The notes under the pieces: generated by a model
Database searches by the model: none
What the model saw: only the letters and a program-made list of their open reading frames with translations
Told to the model about the DNA's origin: nothing
Assembly: GCF_025210605.1 (NCBI RefSeq)
Contig: NZ_JAOARI010000027.1
Coordinates: forward strand, 1-64,000
Source: Halodesulfovibrio sp.
GTDB taxonomy: Bacteria > Desulfobacterota > Desulfovibrionia > Desulfovibrionales > Desulfovibrionaceae
Length of the DNA stretch: 64,000 nucleotides
Reading direction: 5' to 3'
Program-made: the position numbers and the translations under genes
Shown here: piece after piece, positions 50,016 through 58,652 of the stretch
How the letters are laid out: the number at the start of each line of letters is the position of its first letter
How positions within the stretch are numbered: the stretch's first letter is position 1

Positions 50016-50885
50016 ATGAAAATAGGTATTGTGGGAACTCCAGACGGATGGTCTTCTGAAATGCTGGCTGACACTGTTGCGGACAGCACCGGATATCGCC
50101 TGCTTATTGATATGAAAGAGGTTCGTCTTGATATGCAGAACAGGGCATGCTGGTTTAAGGGAACAAACCTGATGACGCTTGATGCTCTTATCGTGAAAAA
50201 AGTCGGTGCATGGTATTCGCCTGATCTGCTGGATAGACTCGAGATACTCAGATTTGTACATGAAAACGGCGTACCTGTTTTCTCCAATCCATCCCGAATC
50301 ATATCTGTGCTAAACAGACTCTCCTGCACGACTACTCTGCATCTTGCAGGAATTCCCATGCCCCCGACCACGATTACGGAAAATATAGATGAAGCACTCA
50401 ATGCTGTTGCGGAATACAAAACGGCAGTATTCAAACCGCTCTATTCATCAAAAGGTCGCGGTATGATAGTAGTTTCCCATTCTGATGATGCCCGCAGCAT
50501 TATTACAGAATACGCAAACAAATACCGTATGATGTACATTCAGAAAGCTATCGACCTTGAAGAAGATAAAGATTTAGGTGTAGTCTTTATCCAAGGCAAA
50601 TATCTCACAACATATGCACGCTGCAAAAACGGGTCATGGAATACCACCACAGCTTCCGGCGGATACTATGCAAGCCACACTCCCTCCATGGAAGTTATTG
50701 AGCTAGCACGCAAGGCGCAACATCCGTTCAAACTGGACTTCACATGTGTTGATGTTGCCATTACTCCAGAAGGTCCTGTTGTCTTTGAAGTCTCTGCGTT
50801 CGGTGGATTTAAAGGAATCCTCGAAGCTCGCGGGATTAATGCCGCTCAGCTCTACGTTGATGCCGTTATGAAGGAGCTTTCATAA
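50016..50885 (+). CDS. RimK-like ATP-grasp enzyme (GAK-type cluster)
   Basis: 289 aa from the ATG at 50016 (AGAAGAGG upstream; the ORF is open to 49956 inside the previous gene). ATP-grasp features: FKPLYSSKGRGMIVV as the phosphate-loop strand, FTCVDVAITPEGPVVFEVS near the end. RimK relatives have Glu-Val-Asn at that place; here it is Glu-Val-Ser. The family joins an acyl phosphate to an amine, such as adding amino acids to a protein tail. A peptide or protein ligase acting on a cluster member, for instance an amphi-Trp protein, is a reasonable guess. Stop overlaps the next start by one base. Confidence 0.8.
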   Translation: MKIGIVGTPDGWSSEMLADTVADSTGYRLLIDMKEVRLDMQNRACWFKGTNLMTLDALIVKKVGAWYSPDLLDRLEILRFVHENGVPVFSNPSRIISVLNRLSCTTTLHLAGIPMPPTTITENIDEALNAVAEYKTAVFKPLYSSKGRGMIVVSHSDDARSIITEYANKYRMMYIQKAIDLEEDKDLGVVFIQGKYLTTYARCKNGSWNTTTASGGYYASHTPSMEVIELARKAQHPFKLDFTCVDVAITPEGPVVFEVSAFGGFKGILEARGINAAQLYVDAVMKELS

Positions 50886-51976
50886 TGCCCGATTATACAG
50901 ATTTTTCCTCCGTTTTAGATTCAGTACACAATACGTATCCCGCAACCCAACAATTGCAACTTACTTTTAATAACTTCGTTGTTACTATCTTTATTAACAG
51001 CAAACCACTTGCAGCAAGACTTGGGCACTACTTCTCTGAATTTGTTTTAAAACGTCCGCAACCGCATGCGGATACTATTATTACTGTGCACGATGCCCCA
51101 GAATTCACCTTGCCATATAATTATACGCAAGCACCGCCAACAGCAACTCAACGAAAAATCAAGCATGAATATGTCGACCTTCCCGAAGGGCGCGTGGTTC
51201 ACCACCTGCGTACAGGCATGCACTACCTTATTGGCAGCCAACAGAACTGTATCATCGGTCCCTGTTTGCAATATAAAAATCAGGTTGTGAACTTCATCAA
51301 CAGCCGTTTTATCAGTAATAGAATAGATAACGGCTACCTTTTAGGACATGCTGCCGGTGTAACCGCAAATGGTCGAGGCATGGTTATAGCTGGCAGCTCC
51401 GGTGCGGGAAAATCTACCCTTGCTCTGCATATGCTCACCAACGGTGCTGATTTTGTCAGCAACGACAGAGTGCTACTGCACCACAACGGCAGTAATCCTT
51501 TTTACGGAACTGCTCAACAGCCAAGAATCAATCCAGGAACAGCATTTAATAATCCAAGTCTCAAAGGTATATTGTCGCCAGAATACTGCAAACAGCTTGA
51601 ACACATGGATTCGGAAACACTATGGAAACTGGAACATAAATATGATGCATTGATTCCAGAATGGTATGGCAAGCATAGATTCATACCCCATGCACCATTA
51701 AGCGGGGTTGCAATTATCGATTGGAATCACAACACGCAGCCCATGGTATTTGAAGAATTTACAGCGGAGGAAGCAACAGAGTATCTTATTCATATAATGA
51801 AAAAAAACGATGCATTGCATGTGCCGAAGAATAAAGACTATACAGAGCCTGCAATCACCGATTATATACAGGCGCTCGACGACACACCAGTGTTCATTAT
51901 ACGTGGCGGTGTCGATTTTCCTAAAGCAACCAATACACTTTTAACCTTCCTGCATACAGGATCAACAGGTGCGTAG
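50885..51976 (+). CDS. HprK-related kinase (type B, GAK-type cluster)
   Basis: 363 aa. The C-terminal half carries a P-loop, AGSSGAGKSTLALHML (about 172), with an upstream LGHAAGV His and a downstream FVSNDRVLL, the layout of HPr kinase/phosphorylase relatives. The N-terminal 130 residues are beta-rich. HprK phosphorylates a Ser on a small protein; a related role on a cluster protein is possible. Start overlaps the ATP-grasp stop (TAATG). Confidence 0.8.
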   Translation: MPDYTDFSSVLDSVHNTYPATQQLQLTFNNFVVTIFINSKPLAARLGHYFSEFVLKRPQPHADTIITVHDAPEFTLPYNYTQAPPTATQRKIKHEYVDLPEGRVVHHLRTGMHYLIGSQQNCIIGPCLQYKNQVVNFINSRFISNRIDNGYLLGHAAGVTANGRGMVIAGSSGAGKSTLALHMLTNGADFVSNDRVLLHHNGSNPFYGTAQQPRINPGTAFNNPSLKGILSPEYCKQLEHMDSETLWKLEHKYDALIPEWYGKHRFIPHAPLSGVAIIDWNHNTQPMVFEEFTAEEATEYLIHIMKKNDALHVPKNKDYTEPAITDYIQALDDTPVFIIRGGVDFPKATNTLLTFLHTGSTGA

Positions 51977-51982
51977 CCAGTA

Positions 51983-53176
51983 ATGCCGACCATAGTAATA
52001 ACCCGCAGGGTTTCAGTACCCGACCCACAAAAAATAGAGCGGTACCGTACTGCACCACAAAATGGTCCACGCATTCTTTTCTTTAGCGGCGGAACAGCAC
52101 TACAGAATGTATCACGGGATATCATCAAGTATACACACAACTCTATACACCTGATTACTCCCTTTGATTCGGGGGGAAGCTCCGCTGTTCTGCGTAATGA
52201 ATTTTCCATGCCTGCGGTGGGAGACATTCGAAACCGTTTAATGTCTCTTGCGGATGATTCCGTGCTCGGCAATCCAGAAATTTACGATTTCTTTACGCAC
52301 CGTCTTGATAAAACAGCCACACAACAAGAATTGCGGAATGAGCTTAAAGAATTATCGGAAGGTCACCATCCGCTTATTCTTGCCGTGCCGTACCCTATGC
52401 GCAAGTTGATTCAATCCAGCATGATTTCGATCAAAAATCATATCTCAGATTCATTTGATTTGCGCGGCGCAAGTCTTGGAAACCTTGTGCTTACAGCTGG
52501 GTATCTTGATAACGGACGCCAGCTAGCACCTGTCATTTACCTTTTTTCTAAGTTGGCAGAAGTCCGTGGCATCGTACGCCCTATTGCCAATGCCACAGCT
52601 CAGCTTGCAGTATCTCTTGCTGACAACCGGACTGTCATCGGGCAGCACCTTATTACAGGTAAAGAAACAGCCCCACTCTCAACAAAAATTAAAAATATCT
52701 GGCTTGCAGAATCACAGGAATCCCCAAAACATGTTTCGCTTTCTATCTCAAGCCGCACCAGTGCGCTCATTAATGAAGCTGAACTAATCTGCTATCCGAT
52801 GGGGAGTTTTTACTCCAGCGTTATTGCCAACCTGCTACCACAAGGTGTGGGAACAAGCATAGCTCAGACCAAGTGTCCTAAAGTATTTATTCCTAACACA
52901 GGAACTGACGTGGAACTTGTAGGACATACACTTTCTGAACAGATCGAAACCCTTCTTTTCCATCTAAAAAAAGACAACGCATCTACCATTACCACAAATG
53001 ATGTGCTGAATCTTATCGTGCTTGATTCTGATTCAACGCGGTATAATGGCTCAATCAACAATGATATGCTCTCGCGTGAGGGAATTAGTGTGGTATCGTA
53101 TGATTTGATTACAAACCAAAGCTCACCATATATTGATGCCGCAGTGCTAAACCGGATTCTCTTATCTCTTTGCTAG
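51983..53176 (+). CDS. CofD/YvcK-like protein (GAK-type cluster)
   Basis: 397 aa. The N-terminal region matches the CofD/YvcK nucleotide-sugar-binding fold: FFSGGTALQNVSRDI, then ITPFDSGGSSAVLRNEF, then VGDIRNRLMSLADD. CofD transfers a phospholactyl group in F420 synthesis; YvcK binds UDP-sugars and affects cell wall. The GAK-type relatives are uncharacterised. Six bases after the kinase gene, with a weak ribosome site, so coupled. Confidence 0.82.
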   Translation: MPTIVITRRVSVPDPQKIERYRTAPQNGPRILFFSGGTALQNVSRDIIKYTHNSIHLITPFDSGGSSAVLRNEFSMPAVGDIRNRLMSLADDSVLGNPEIYDFFTHRLDKTATQQELRNELKELSEGHHPLILAVPYPMRKLIQSSMISIKNHISDSFDLRGASLGNLVLTAGYLDNGRQLAPVIYLFSKLAEVRGIVRPIANATAQLAVSLADNRTVIGQHLITGKETAPLSTKIKNIWLAESQESPKHVSLSISSRTSALINEAELICYPMGSFYSSVIANLLPQGVGTSIAQTKCPKVFIPNTGTDVELVGHTLSEQIETLLFHLKKDNASTITTNDVLNLIVLDSDSTRYNGSINNDMLSREGISVVSYDLITNQSSPYIDAAVLNRILLSLC

Positions 53177-53199
53177 CACTGCCAGCATGAGGAGAGAAT

Positions 53200-53883
53200 A
53201 TGGAAAAAAAGAAAATCCACATTTCCGGCACAATGCCTTGTACGCTTGCAGTATCGCATCTTGACTGTTTTTTAGACGGACTGAAAAGCGGAGCTGTTGT
53301 TGTCGAAGAAGGTGACAAAAAAATAGTCCTGAATCCCCACTCAGAAGTTGATCTGGATATTGAAGCCCGCACTAAAAAAGATATGCAGCGTCTTGTTATT
53401 ACCATGGAGTGGTGCACATCTGAAACATGCTCCCGTAAACATGACAAGCACAGACAGAAACATTCCCACGGCGACGATACGCACGAACATCATCACGAAG
53501 AACTCAGCGGTTCATACGCACACCATGAAGAACGTCCGCACCAGCATGACGAGCATGGATTCCATTCCCACCACCATTGTCACGGCAAAGATGAACATCA
53601 ATTATGTCATACCCATGAACATGCTGATGGGCATCATGATTTGCATCAACAAACAGGATGCTGCGAAGATATAGAGCACGAACCGCACAAAGGATGCTGC
53701 TCAAAACACAACTTCGGCTCAGTGTATCCTTACGGGCACGAAGCACACGAGCATGGATACAAAGGCTGCTGTGAAGGCATAAAACATACACCGCACGAAG
53801 GTTGCTGCGCAGAACACGATTACGGAAACGGGCACGGGAAAGGCAAAGCCAAGGGTGGTGGCAAATCCGGAAAAAAGTACTAG
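53200..53883 (+). CDS. Amphi-Trp protein with His/Cys-rich tail; zero-frame product of a likely frameshift gene
   Basis: 227 aa, AGGAGA ribosome site. Residues 1-75 are an amphi-Trp domain (LDCFLDGLKSGAVVVEEG, LVITMEWC). Residues 80-215 hold about 35 His, many Asp/Glu and paired Cys, with a duplicated unit GCCEDIEHEPHKGCC and GCCEGIKHTPHEGCC (about 159-205). It should bind several Zn, Ni or Co ions. It ends in a Gly/Lys stretch. The last codons, GGA AAA AAG TAC TAG, contain a slippery A AAA AAG in the reading frame. The next 230 bases are open in the -1 frame and remain His-rich. Confidence 0.8.
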   Translation: MEKKKIHISGTMPCTLAVSHLDCFLDGLKSGAVVVEEGDKKIVLNPHSEVDLDIEARTKKDMQRLVITMEWCTSETCSRKHDKHRQKHSHGDDTHEHHHEELSGSYAHHEERPHQHDEHGFHSHHHCHGKDEHQLCHTHEHADGHHDLHQQTGCCEDIEHEPHKGCCSKHNFGSVYPYGHEAHEHGYKGCCEGIKHTPHEGCCAEHDYGNGHGKGKAKGGGKSGKKY

Positions 53884-53897
53884 CCGGAGAATCCGGC
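53852..53897 (+). promoter_or_regulatory. Predicted programmed -1 ribosomal frameshift signal
   Basis: AGGGTGG (53852-53858) can act as an internal Shine-Dalgarno 12 bases before the slippery heptamer A AAA AAG (53871-53877, in phase as X XXY YYZ). Five bases later is a stem-loop GCCGGA-GAA-TCCGGC (53883-53897) that includes the last base of the TAG. This is the same set of parts, in the same order, as the dnaX signal of E. coli. A sequencing error in the six-A run would give the same picture. Confidence 0.6.
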
Positions 53898-54113
53898 ATT
53901 TCCCAAAACGAGTTGCGTATTCTTCAGGGTAACGGATACAAAATATGGCACAAGGGACGCTCTACGTTCTTCGATCATAAGCATCCACCGCATTATGCGC
54001 CCCATAAAATGTTCCATGGAGTGCAGACCCACCACAAACCACACGGTAAAGGTGAAAACTACCATCGTAAAGATCACACAAGTGTTGCACCGCAACCTCG
54101 TGATAAAAAATAA
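53877..54113 (+). CDS. -1 frame extension of the amphi-Trp/His-rich protein
   Basis: 78 further residues if the ribosome slips at 53877, giving a 304-residue product. The extension reads VLAGESGISQNELRILQGNG then YKIWHKGRSTFFDHKHPPHY and stays rich in His and Lys. It runs to a stop only a few bases before the operon terminator. Read by itself it lacks a good start codon and ribosome site; a TTG near 53919 is the only early option. Its composition fits the upstream protein, so I take it as one gene read in two frames. Confidence 0.6.
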   Translation, partial: VLAGESGISQNELRILQGNGYKIWHKGRSTFFDHKHPPHYAPHKMFHGVQTHHKPHGKGENYHRKDHTSVAPQPRDKK

Positions 54114-54117
54114 TAAG

Positions 54118-54151
54118 AAAAGGCTCCTTCAAATGAAGGAGCCTTTTTGAG
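54118..54151. terminator. Bidirectional intrinsic terminator after the GAK-type cluster
   Basis: AAAAGGCTCCTTCA (54118-54131) pairs with TGAAGGAGCCTTTT (54134-54147) around AA. It serves the cluster and the convergent permease gene. Confidence 0.95.
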
Positions 54152-54195
54152 TACACATGCGAAGCACCAACGCTCCGCATCAAGCATTGTAAAAA

Positions 54196-55341
54196 CTATA
54201 AGTAGCTGGCTACGACAATAACAATACCGCAGACAAAGCTGGCAACAAGCGCAGGCTTACCACCAAATGCACGGAATGCTTTATTCTGACCTGCTGCACG
54301 CATTTTCCAAGCCATTGCGCATGGAATAAAGATTGCGATGATAGTAAATGCTGCACCAGCATGACCAAGCGCCGCGATAAAACCGTTTGGCGCAAGTAAC
54401 GCAGCTGCAAGCGGTGGTACAAAAACAATCGCGGTAGTTCCTGCACGACCTGCTTTATCATTTTTGCGGCGGAATGTTTCGGCAACAAGGTCGAACAACG
54501 CAAACGCTACACCAATGAAGGAGGTGATAAGTGCAAGAGAAGCAAACAAAGAAAGAATGGTGATAACCCATGAAGAACCGCCGCTCATCTGTGCAAGCAG
54601 AACATCTACGTTATCCATTGTTACCAGCTGAGCTGGAGTTGCACTGCCGAGTACCAACGTCAACCATGCAAAGTAACAGATAAAAGGAATTGTACTACCG
54701 ATGGTTAAGATGCGAATCAGCGTCTTTTTATCATCACCTACGTAGTTCACAATACTTGGGATACATGGATGGTAGCCAAATGAAGTAAACAATACAGGCA
54801 AAGAAAGCACCAGAGCTTTAACCTTTGCTTCACCGAGGGTGAGGTTATCCGGTGTAAGCTGACCGCCAAGAGTTACAAAGCTGACAACCATACCTACCAG
54901 CATTGCAATAAAGAGATACTTGTTTGCAGTAACAACTAATTCAGTACCGGAGAATAACAGCAGCGCACTGATGCAACCGAACAGTAATGTACCCATCTGT
55001 GCGTTCAAACCGGTGTTACTGGCAATAATACCACCCATTCCGGTAAGGTATGCAACGAGCAAACAGTAGAACAAAAAGAATACGCTGCCTGTTCCAAGAA
55101 GCTGACCGTACTTTCCTAACACCTTGCGGGTCATAAAGTTTACGTTCACACCTTTGCCAAACTCGAGGTTAATCTCAAGAAAGAGCAAACCAGCGTAGAT
55201 AGCGATGAACCACATAAAGAGGATTGCCAGACTACCTGCCACAAACCCCAGACTTCCGATAGCCATTGGAAGCCCAAGCATTCCAGCCCCGATCGACGTG
55301 CCAGCAACAATACTGATTGCACCAAGTTCTTTTGAAAACAT
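54196..55341 (-). CDS. Aromatic amino acid permease (HAAAP family: TyrP/Mtr/TnaB type)
   Basis: 381 aa, eleven membrane segments. N-terminus ISIVAGTSIGAGMLGLPMAIG is the family signature, followed later by FTSFGYHPCIPSIVNYVG. Proton-coupled uptake of tryptophan or tyrosine through the inner membrane. Monocistronic. AAGGAA ribosome site. The long upstream gap carries palindromes that may bind a regulator. Confidence 0.88.
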   Translation of the reverse strand: MFSKELGAISIVAGTSIGAGMLGLPMAIGSLGFVAGSLAILFMWFIAIYAGLLFLEINLEFGKGVNVNFMTRKVLGKYGQLLGTGSVFFLFYCLLVAYLTGMGGIIASNTGLNAQMGTLLFGCISALLLFSGTELVVTANKYLFIAMLVGMVVSFVTLGGQLTPDNLTLGEAKVKALVLSLPVLFTSFGYHPCIPSIVNYVGDDKKTLIRILTIGSTIPFICYFAWLTLVLGSATPAQLVTMDNVDVLLAQMSGGSSWVITILSLFASLALITSFIGVAFALFDLVAETFRRKNDKAGRAGTTAIVFVPPLAAALLAPNGFIAALGHAGAAFTIIAIFIPCAMAWKMRAAGQNKAFRAFGGKPALVASFVCGIVIVVASYL

Positions 55342-56578
55342 ACATATTCCTTTCTTATATTACCCACAGAGCCACAACGCAGCATCTGTGAACAGCAGGC
55401 AATACATGATACTATAATTTTTTATGTTGTCTTTTGTACGTTGCATGCAACGCCTGCATACAAGATAAATTTTTGACAATTTTGTACACAAAATGACTGT
55501 ATCAGCAAAGCTATTTCGTGAAGAACACAAGTCCTACACATGGTAATTACGTAAATCAAGTGCATTTCGTTATAGGTGAAGTTAACATTTTTGTTATTAT
55601 GCATTGTGTTATACAGTAATTAACCACTTCTTCTCAATACAATACAATCTGTTACAACCATCTACAGAACCTTGCAGTGTGCACTATAAAAAAAAGATCG
55701 AACATTCAATTCATTGAATTTATTTCTCTTTTTTTTATGAGTATTTAGGTATGAAAAAATCTACTCCTCCCCTACAGGGAAAAGTAGATTCTGTCATACA
55801 GCAAACACACTCCCCGTTACGTAACAACAATTCAGAAGAAAAAAGCCAGCAATTCCTGCACTGATTGCCATTACCTCTGCTTGGAGGCAGCTCAAAAGCA
55901 ACCACATGACTCTAAATACTTTCCTGCACGCCTCGCATCTTTCCATTACTCAAGCGTTTCCATGTAGAGCCTCATACGCCAGTCTATCTACTCACCGACG
56001 TCATACCTCTCTCTGAGTACCTTCTGCCAAAAGTTCGGAAAGGCTTTGTAGCCAGAATAGCAGCCTCCCTCCGCACGTTCATCCATCGCACACAGTGAGA
56101 CAATTCATTATAATAAATATAAAAATACAACGCATAATAAAAAGAACAACAGGTCTTTGCTATACCATTTTTTCTTTGTCTATGAATGCACTACAGAAGA
56201 AATAAAAGAGAGTACGATTGTTAGTTACCATAATCACAATAACTATTTATACAATTCACAAGAAAAACTCCTTACACAGATTATTTTTTACATATTTATA
56301 TATGCCATAATATTTTCTACTCACATCTCATCTCTAGTTTTAAATGTGAGTGGATGGGGCATAAAACAGCATTTTTTTCTTATTATATTTTGAGCAACTA
56401 ACTATTTTTAACACTTAATAAACAGCCACTAACACATATAACTATTTAATATGTATGACTGTTAACACCCACACCACCCTCCTGAGCATGCACACAGTCA
56501 GCCATTCACTACCCTTGGCTTTCTTGAAGTTTTCACATAAAGTCACGATCATTTATAAACACAATACTGCGACACGAT
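55342..56578. other. Long AT-rich intergenic region (1237 bp)
   Basis: No credible gene. A perfect 14-base palindrome CGTTGCATGCAACG at 55439-55452 and ATTTTGT-AC-ACAAAAT at 55479-55494 lie about 100 and 140 bases upstream of the permease start and may be operators. A hairpin AATCTACT/AGTAGATT with an inner TCCC/GGGA pair is at 55758-55790. A 36-codon ORF (from 55751, MKKSTPPLQGKVD) and a 78-codon ORF (56157-56393) lack ribosome sites and family features. Confidence 0.4.
55439..55494 (-). promoter_or_regulatory. Candidate operators upstream of the aromatic permease
   Basis: Two separate palindromes: CGTTGCATGCAACG (55439-55452) and ATTTTGT-AC-ACAAAAT (55479-55494). They do not match the TyrR or TrpR sites I know. 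A TATAGT hexamer on the minus strand near 55412 could be the -10. Confidence 0.35.
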
Positions 56579-58138
56579 ATGCACAATAAACTCCTTTGTA
56601 TTACATGCTCTGAGAATCACGTTTCGATTTGCCATTTTTCCGGCAAACAAAGTGCACCTGTTCTCGAAGATTATATATCGTTTCAGCCAACACTGCCGCT
56701 TACAGCACAATCGTTAGCAACAGAAATTGCTGATGTTATTACGCGTAACGAGTTGCAGGCGGAAACGTACCACATTGCACTAAGCTCACACTTTGCGATT
56801 TTACGAAGCTGGACATTCCCGTTCTCGTCAGAATCCAAAATAAAACAAGCGCTTGCTTTTGAATTGGATCAGGAATTGCCGTTCCCTCAGGAAGACGCAA
56901 TTACTGACATCCAGATTGGTTCTAAAACTGCCACTGGACGCAATGTTATATCTGCGACAATCCAGAAGAATTTTCTTGAAGATTTCCTCGCAGAACTTCA
57001 AGCCAACGGCATAGACCCCGCACGCGTTGACTTAGATGCTTTTGCACTTACTAACGCTATTTCACATATCGAATTAAAAGCCCCAACGCTGTTGCTCGAT
57101 ATTGATGCAAAACGCTGTTTGCTAACATTTCTTAATGAAGGTCAGCTTGCTTCAGTTTCTCAGGTTCCGCATGGCATCTCTTCGATCAAACGACAGATGA
57201 TGCGTAAGCTCAACCTGACTGAAGATGATTTCGAACGCCAACTGCTCTTTACTAATGTTGCGCAGCCTGCTGCGGGAACATCTGACAATGCAACGTTCCA
57301 TCATGGGCTTAGTGAAAGCCTCAAGCGGCTGGCAAAATCTATTCTTTTAGGAATAAATACCAGCACCGCGACAGCTGAAACCATCTTGCTGACAGGTGAA
57401 ATTTCAAAAATACAAGGTGTAGATCAGATTTTCTCCGAAATTCTTGATCGCTCCGTGACCTCGCTGCACAAATTCAGCGGCGCTCCTGTCATCAAAAATC
57501 TCGAAGATAAAAACGATTGGATTGAATGCTTACAGGCGTACGGTCTTATGCCTTCTTCCAAAGTTAATCTTAATATGAGCACACAGGGTGTAAACTTCCG
57601 AAAAGAAGAATTCGCCTTCCATAAAAAGCTCGACCCCGTAACCAGCATTGCAACGTATCTGACAACTATTGCAATAATCATCATGCTTGCATGGACAGGC
57701 TCACTGTATGCCGAGGGGCAGCAGAAAGAAAAAGAAGTCAAAATGCTTTCTTCTAACATTAAGAAGGCATTCCGTACCGCTTTGCCGGATGTCCGCGGTA
57801 ATTTCGGTACTATTCAGTTCACCAGCATCTTGCAGAGCAGATTGCAGCAACTGAAAGGTGAAGCTTCTTCCAGCGACCAGAAACAAGCTGGTGTTATTGA
57901 GCTTATCCATGCACTGAGTAAGCATACGCCGGAAGGGCTGGACATATCCCTTGAAGATATCTCCATTGACGAAAAGCGCATCGGACTTCGCGGCAATACT
58001 GACAGTTTGAATACACTAGAAAAATTCCGTGCCGGACTTTCTCAAAGTCCTTTGCTGAAAGACATTGAAATTCGTGGTGCTAACAGCCAGAAAAAACAGC
58101 GGGTACGTTTTGAACTCAGCATCATGAGGGCTGGTTAA
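56579..58138 (+). CDS. gspL: Type II secretion protein GspL (PilM/PilN-like fusion)
   Basis: 519 aa. The N-terminal 330 residues have the actin-like PilM/GspL fold (FELDQELPFPQEDAITDIQ, LLLDIDAKRC, LLTGEISKIQGVDQI). One membrane segment (ATYLTTIAIIIMLAWTGSLY, about 360-380) and a periplasmic coiled coil plus ferredoxin-like domain follow. It links the secretion ATPase to the inner-membrane platform. The start ATG has no strong ribosome site. Two bases before the gspM-like gene. Confidence 0.78.
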   Translation: MHNKLLCITCSENHVSICHFSGKQSAPVLEDYISFQPTLPLTAQSLATEIADVITRNELQAETYHIALSSHFAILRSWTFPFSSESKIKQALAFELDQELPFPQEDAITDIQIGSKTATGRNVISATIQKNFLEDFLAELQANGIDPARVDLDAFALTNAISHIELKAPTLLLDIDAKRCLLTFLNEGQLASVSQVPHGISSIKRQMMRKLNLTEDDFERQLLFTNVAQPAAGTSDNATFHHGLSESLKRLAKSILLGINTSTATAETILLTGEISKIQGVDQIFSEILDRSVTSLHKFSGAPVIKNLEDKNDWIECLQAYGLMPSSKVNLNMSTQGVNFRKEEFAFHKKLDPVTSIATYLTTIAIIIMLAWTGSLYAEGQQKEKEVKMLSSNIKKAFRTALPDVRGNFGTIQFTSILQSRLQQLKGEASSSDQKQAGVIELIHALSKHTPEGLDISLEDISIDEKRIGLRGNTDSLNTLEKFRAGLSQSPLLKDIEIRGANSQKKQRVRFELSIMRAG

Positions 58139-58139
58139 T

Positions 58140-58646
58140 ATGGGACAAAATCGACGCACTATAACTCTTGCCATCTGCGGCGCTCTTTTGCTTGGCACAC
58201 TTCAATTTATTGCTTTGCCAGCAATGGATTTCAAAAACGACATGGCTGTGCAAGTAAAGCGCAACTACAAAGCGTTGGGCAAATTGCAGGTTCTCACCCA
58301 AGAATACTCGCAATTACAGGCGAAGCGCAAAGCGCTTACATCCGGAGCCAACGCCAATAAAGGAACGCTCTTTGCGATTGTTGAAAAAGTTACTCGCGAA
58401 CAACAGATTAACGAATTAATCGAATCTGTCAGACCGCAGCGTCAAGAGCTGGAAAACAACCTTGTAGAAGAAAAAGTACAAGTACGTTTTGATAACCTGT
58501 ACCAGCAGGATCTTATGCGCTTTCTTTACACCGTTGAAAAAAGCCTTCAGGGCATCACTGTTCAGAATATTGAAATTAGACGCACAAAAGATGAACTTCT
58601 TAGAGCGGATATTTCTCTTATTATGACAACCTCAAAGCAGATGTAG
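58140..58646 (+). CDS. gspM: Type II secretion protein GspM-like (PilO-like)
   Basis: 168 aa. Short cytoplasmic N-terminus, one membrane segment (TLAICGALLLGTLQFIALPA), a coiled coil (about 45-65) and a C-terminal ferredoxin-like domain (LMRFLYTVEKSLQGITVQNIEIRR). Partner of GspL. Position between gspL and the gspA-like gene supports the call. Confidence 0.7.
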   Translation: MGQNRRTITLAICGALLLGTLQFIALPAMDFKNDMAVQVKRNYKALGKLQVLTQEYSQLQAKRKALTSGANANKGTLFAIVEKVTREQQINELIESVRPQRQELENNLVEEKVQVRFDNLYQQDLMRFLYTVEKSLQGITVQNIEIRRTKDELLRADISLIMTTSKQM

Positions 58647-58652
58647 GACTCT

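Noticed and set aside
55751..55861. 36-codon ORF starting MKKSTPPLQGKVD
   Set aside because: Mostly explained by an underlying hairpin; no proper ribosome site. Could be re-examined if relatives conserve it.
56157..56393. 78-codon ORF in the AT-rich gap before gspL
   Set aside because: Very rich in Ile, Tyr and Phe as expected of random AT-rich sequence; no ribosome site.
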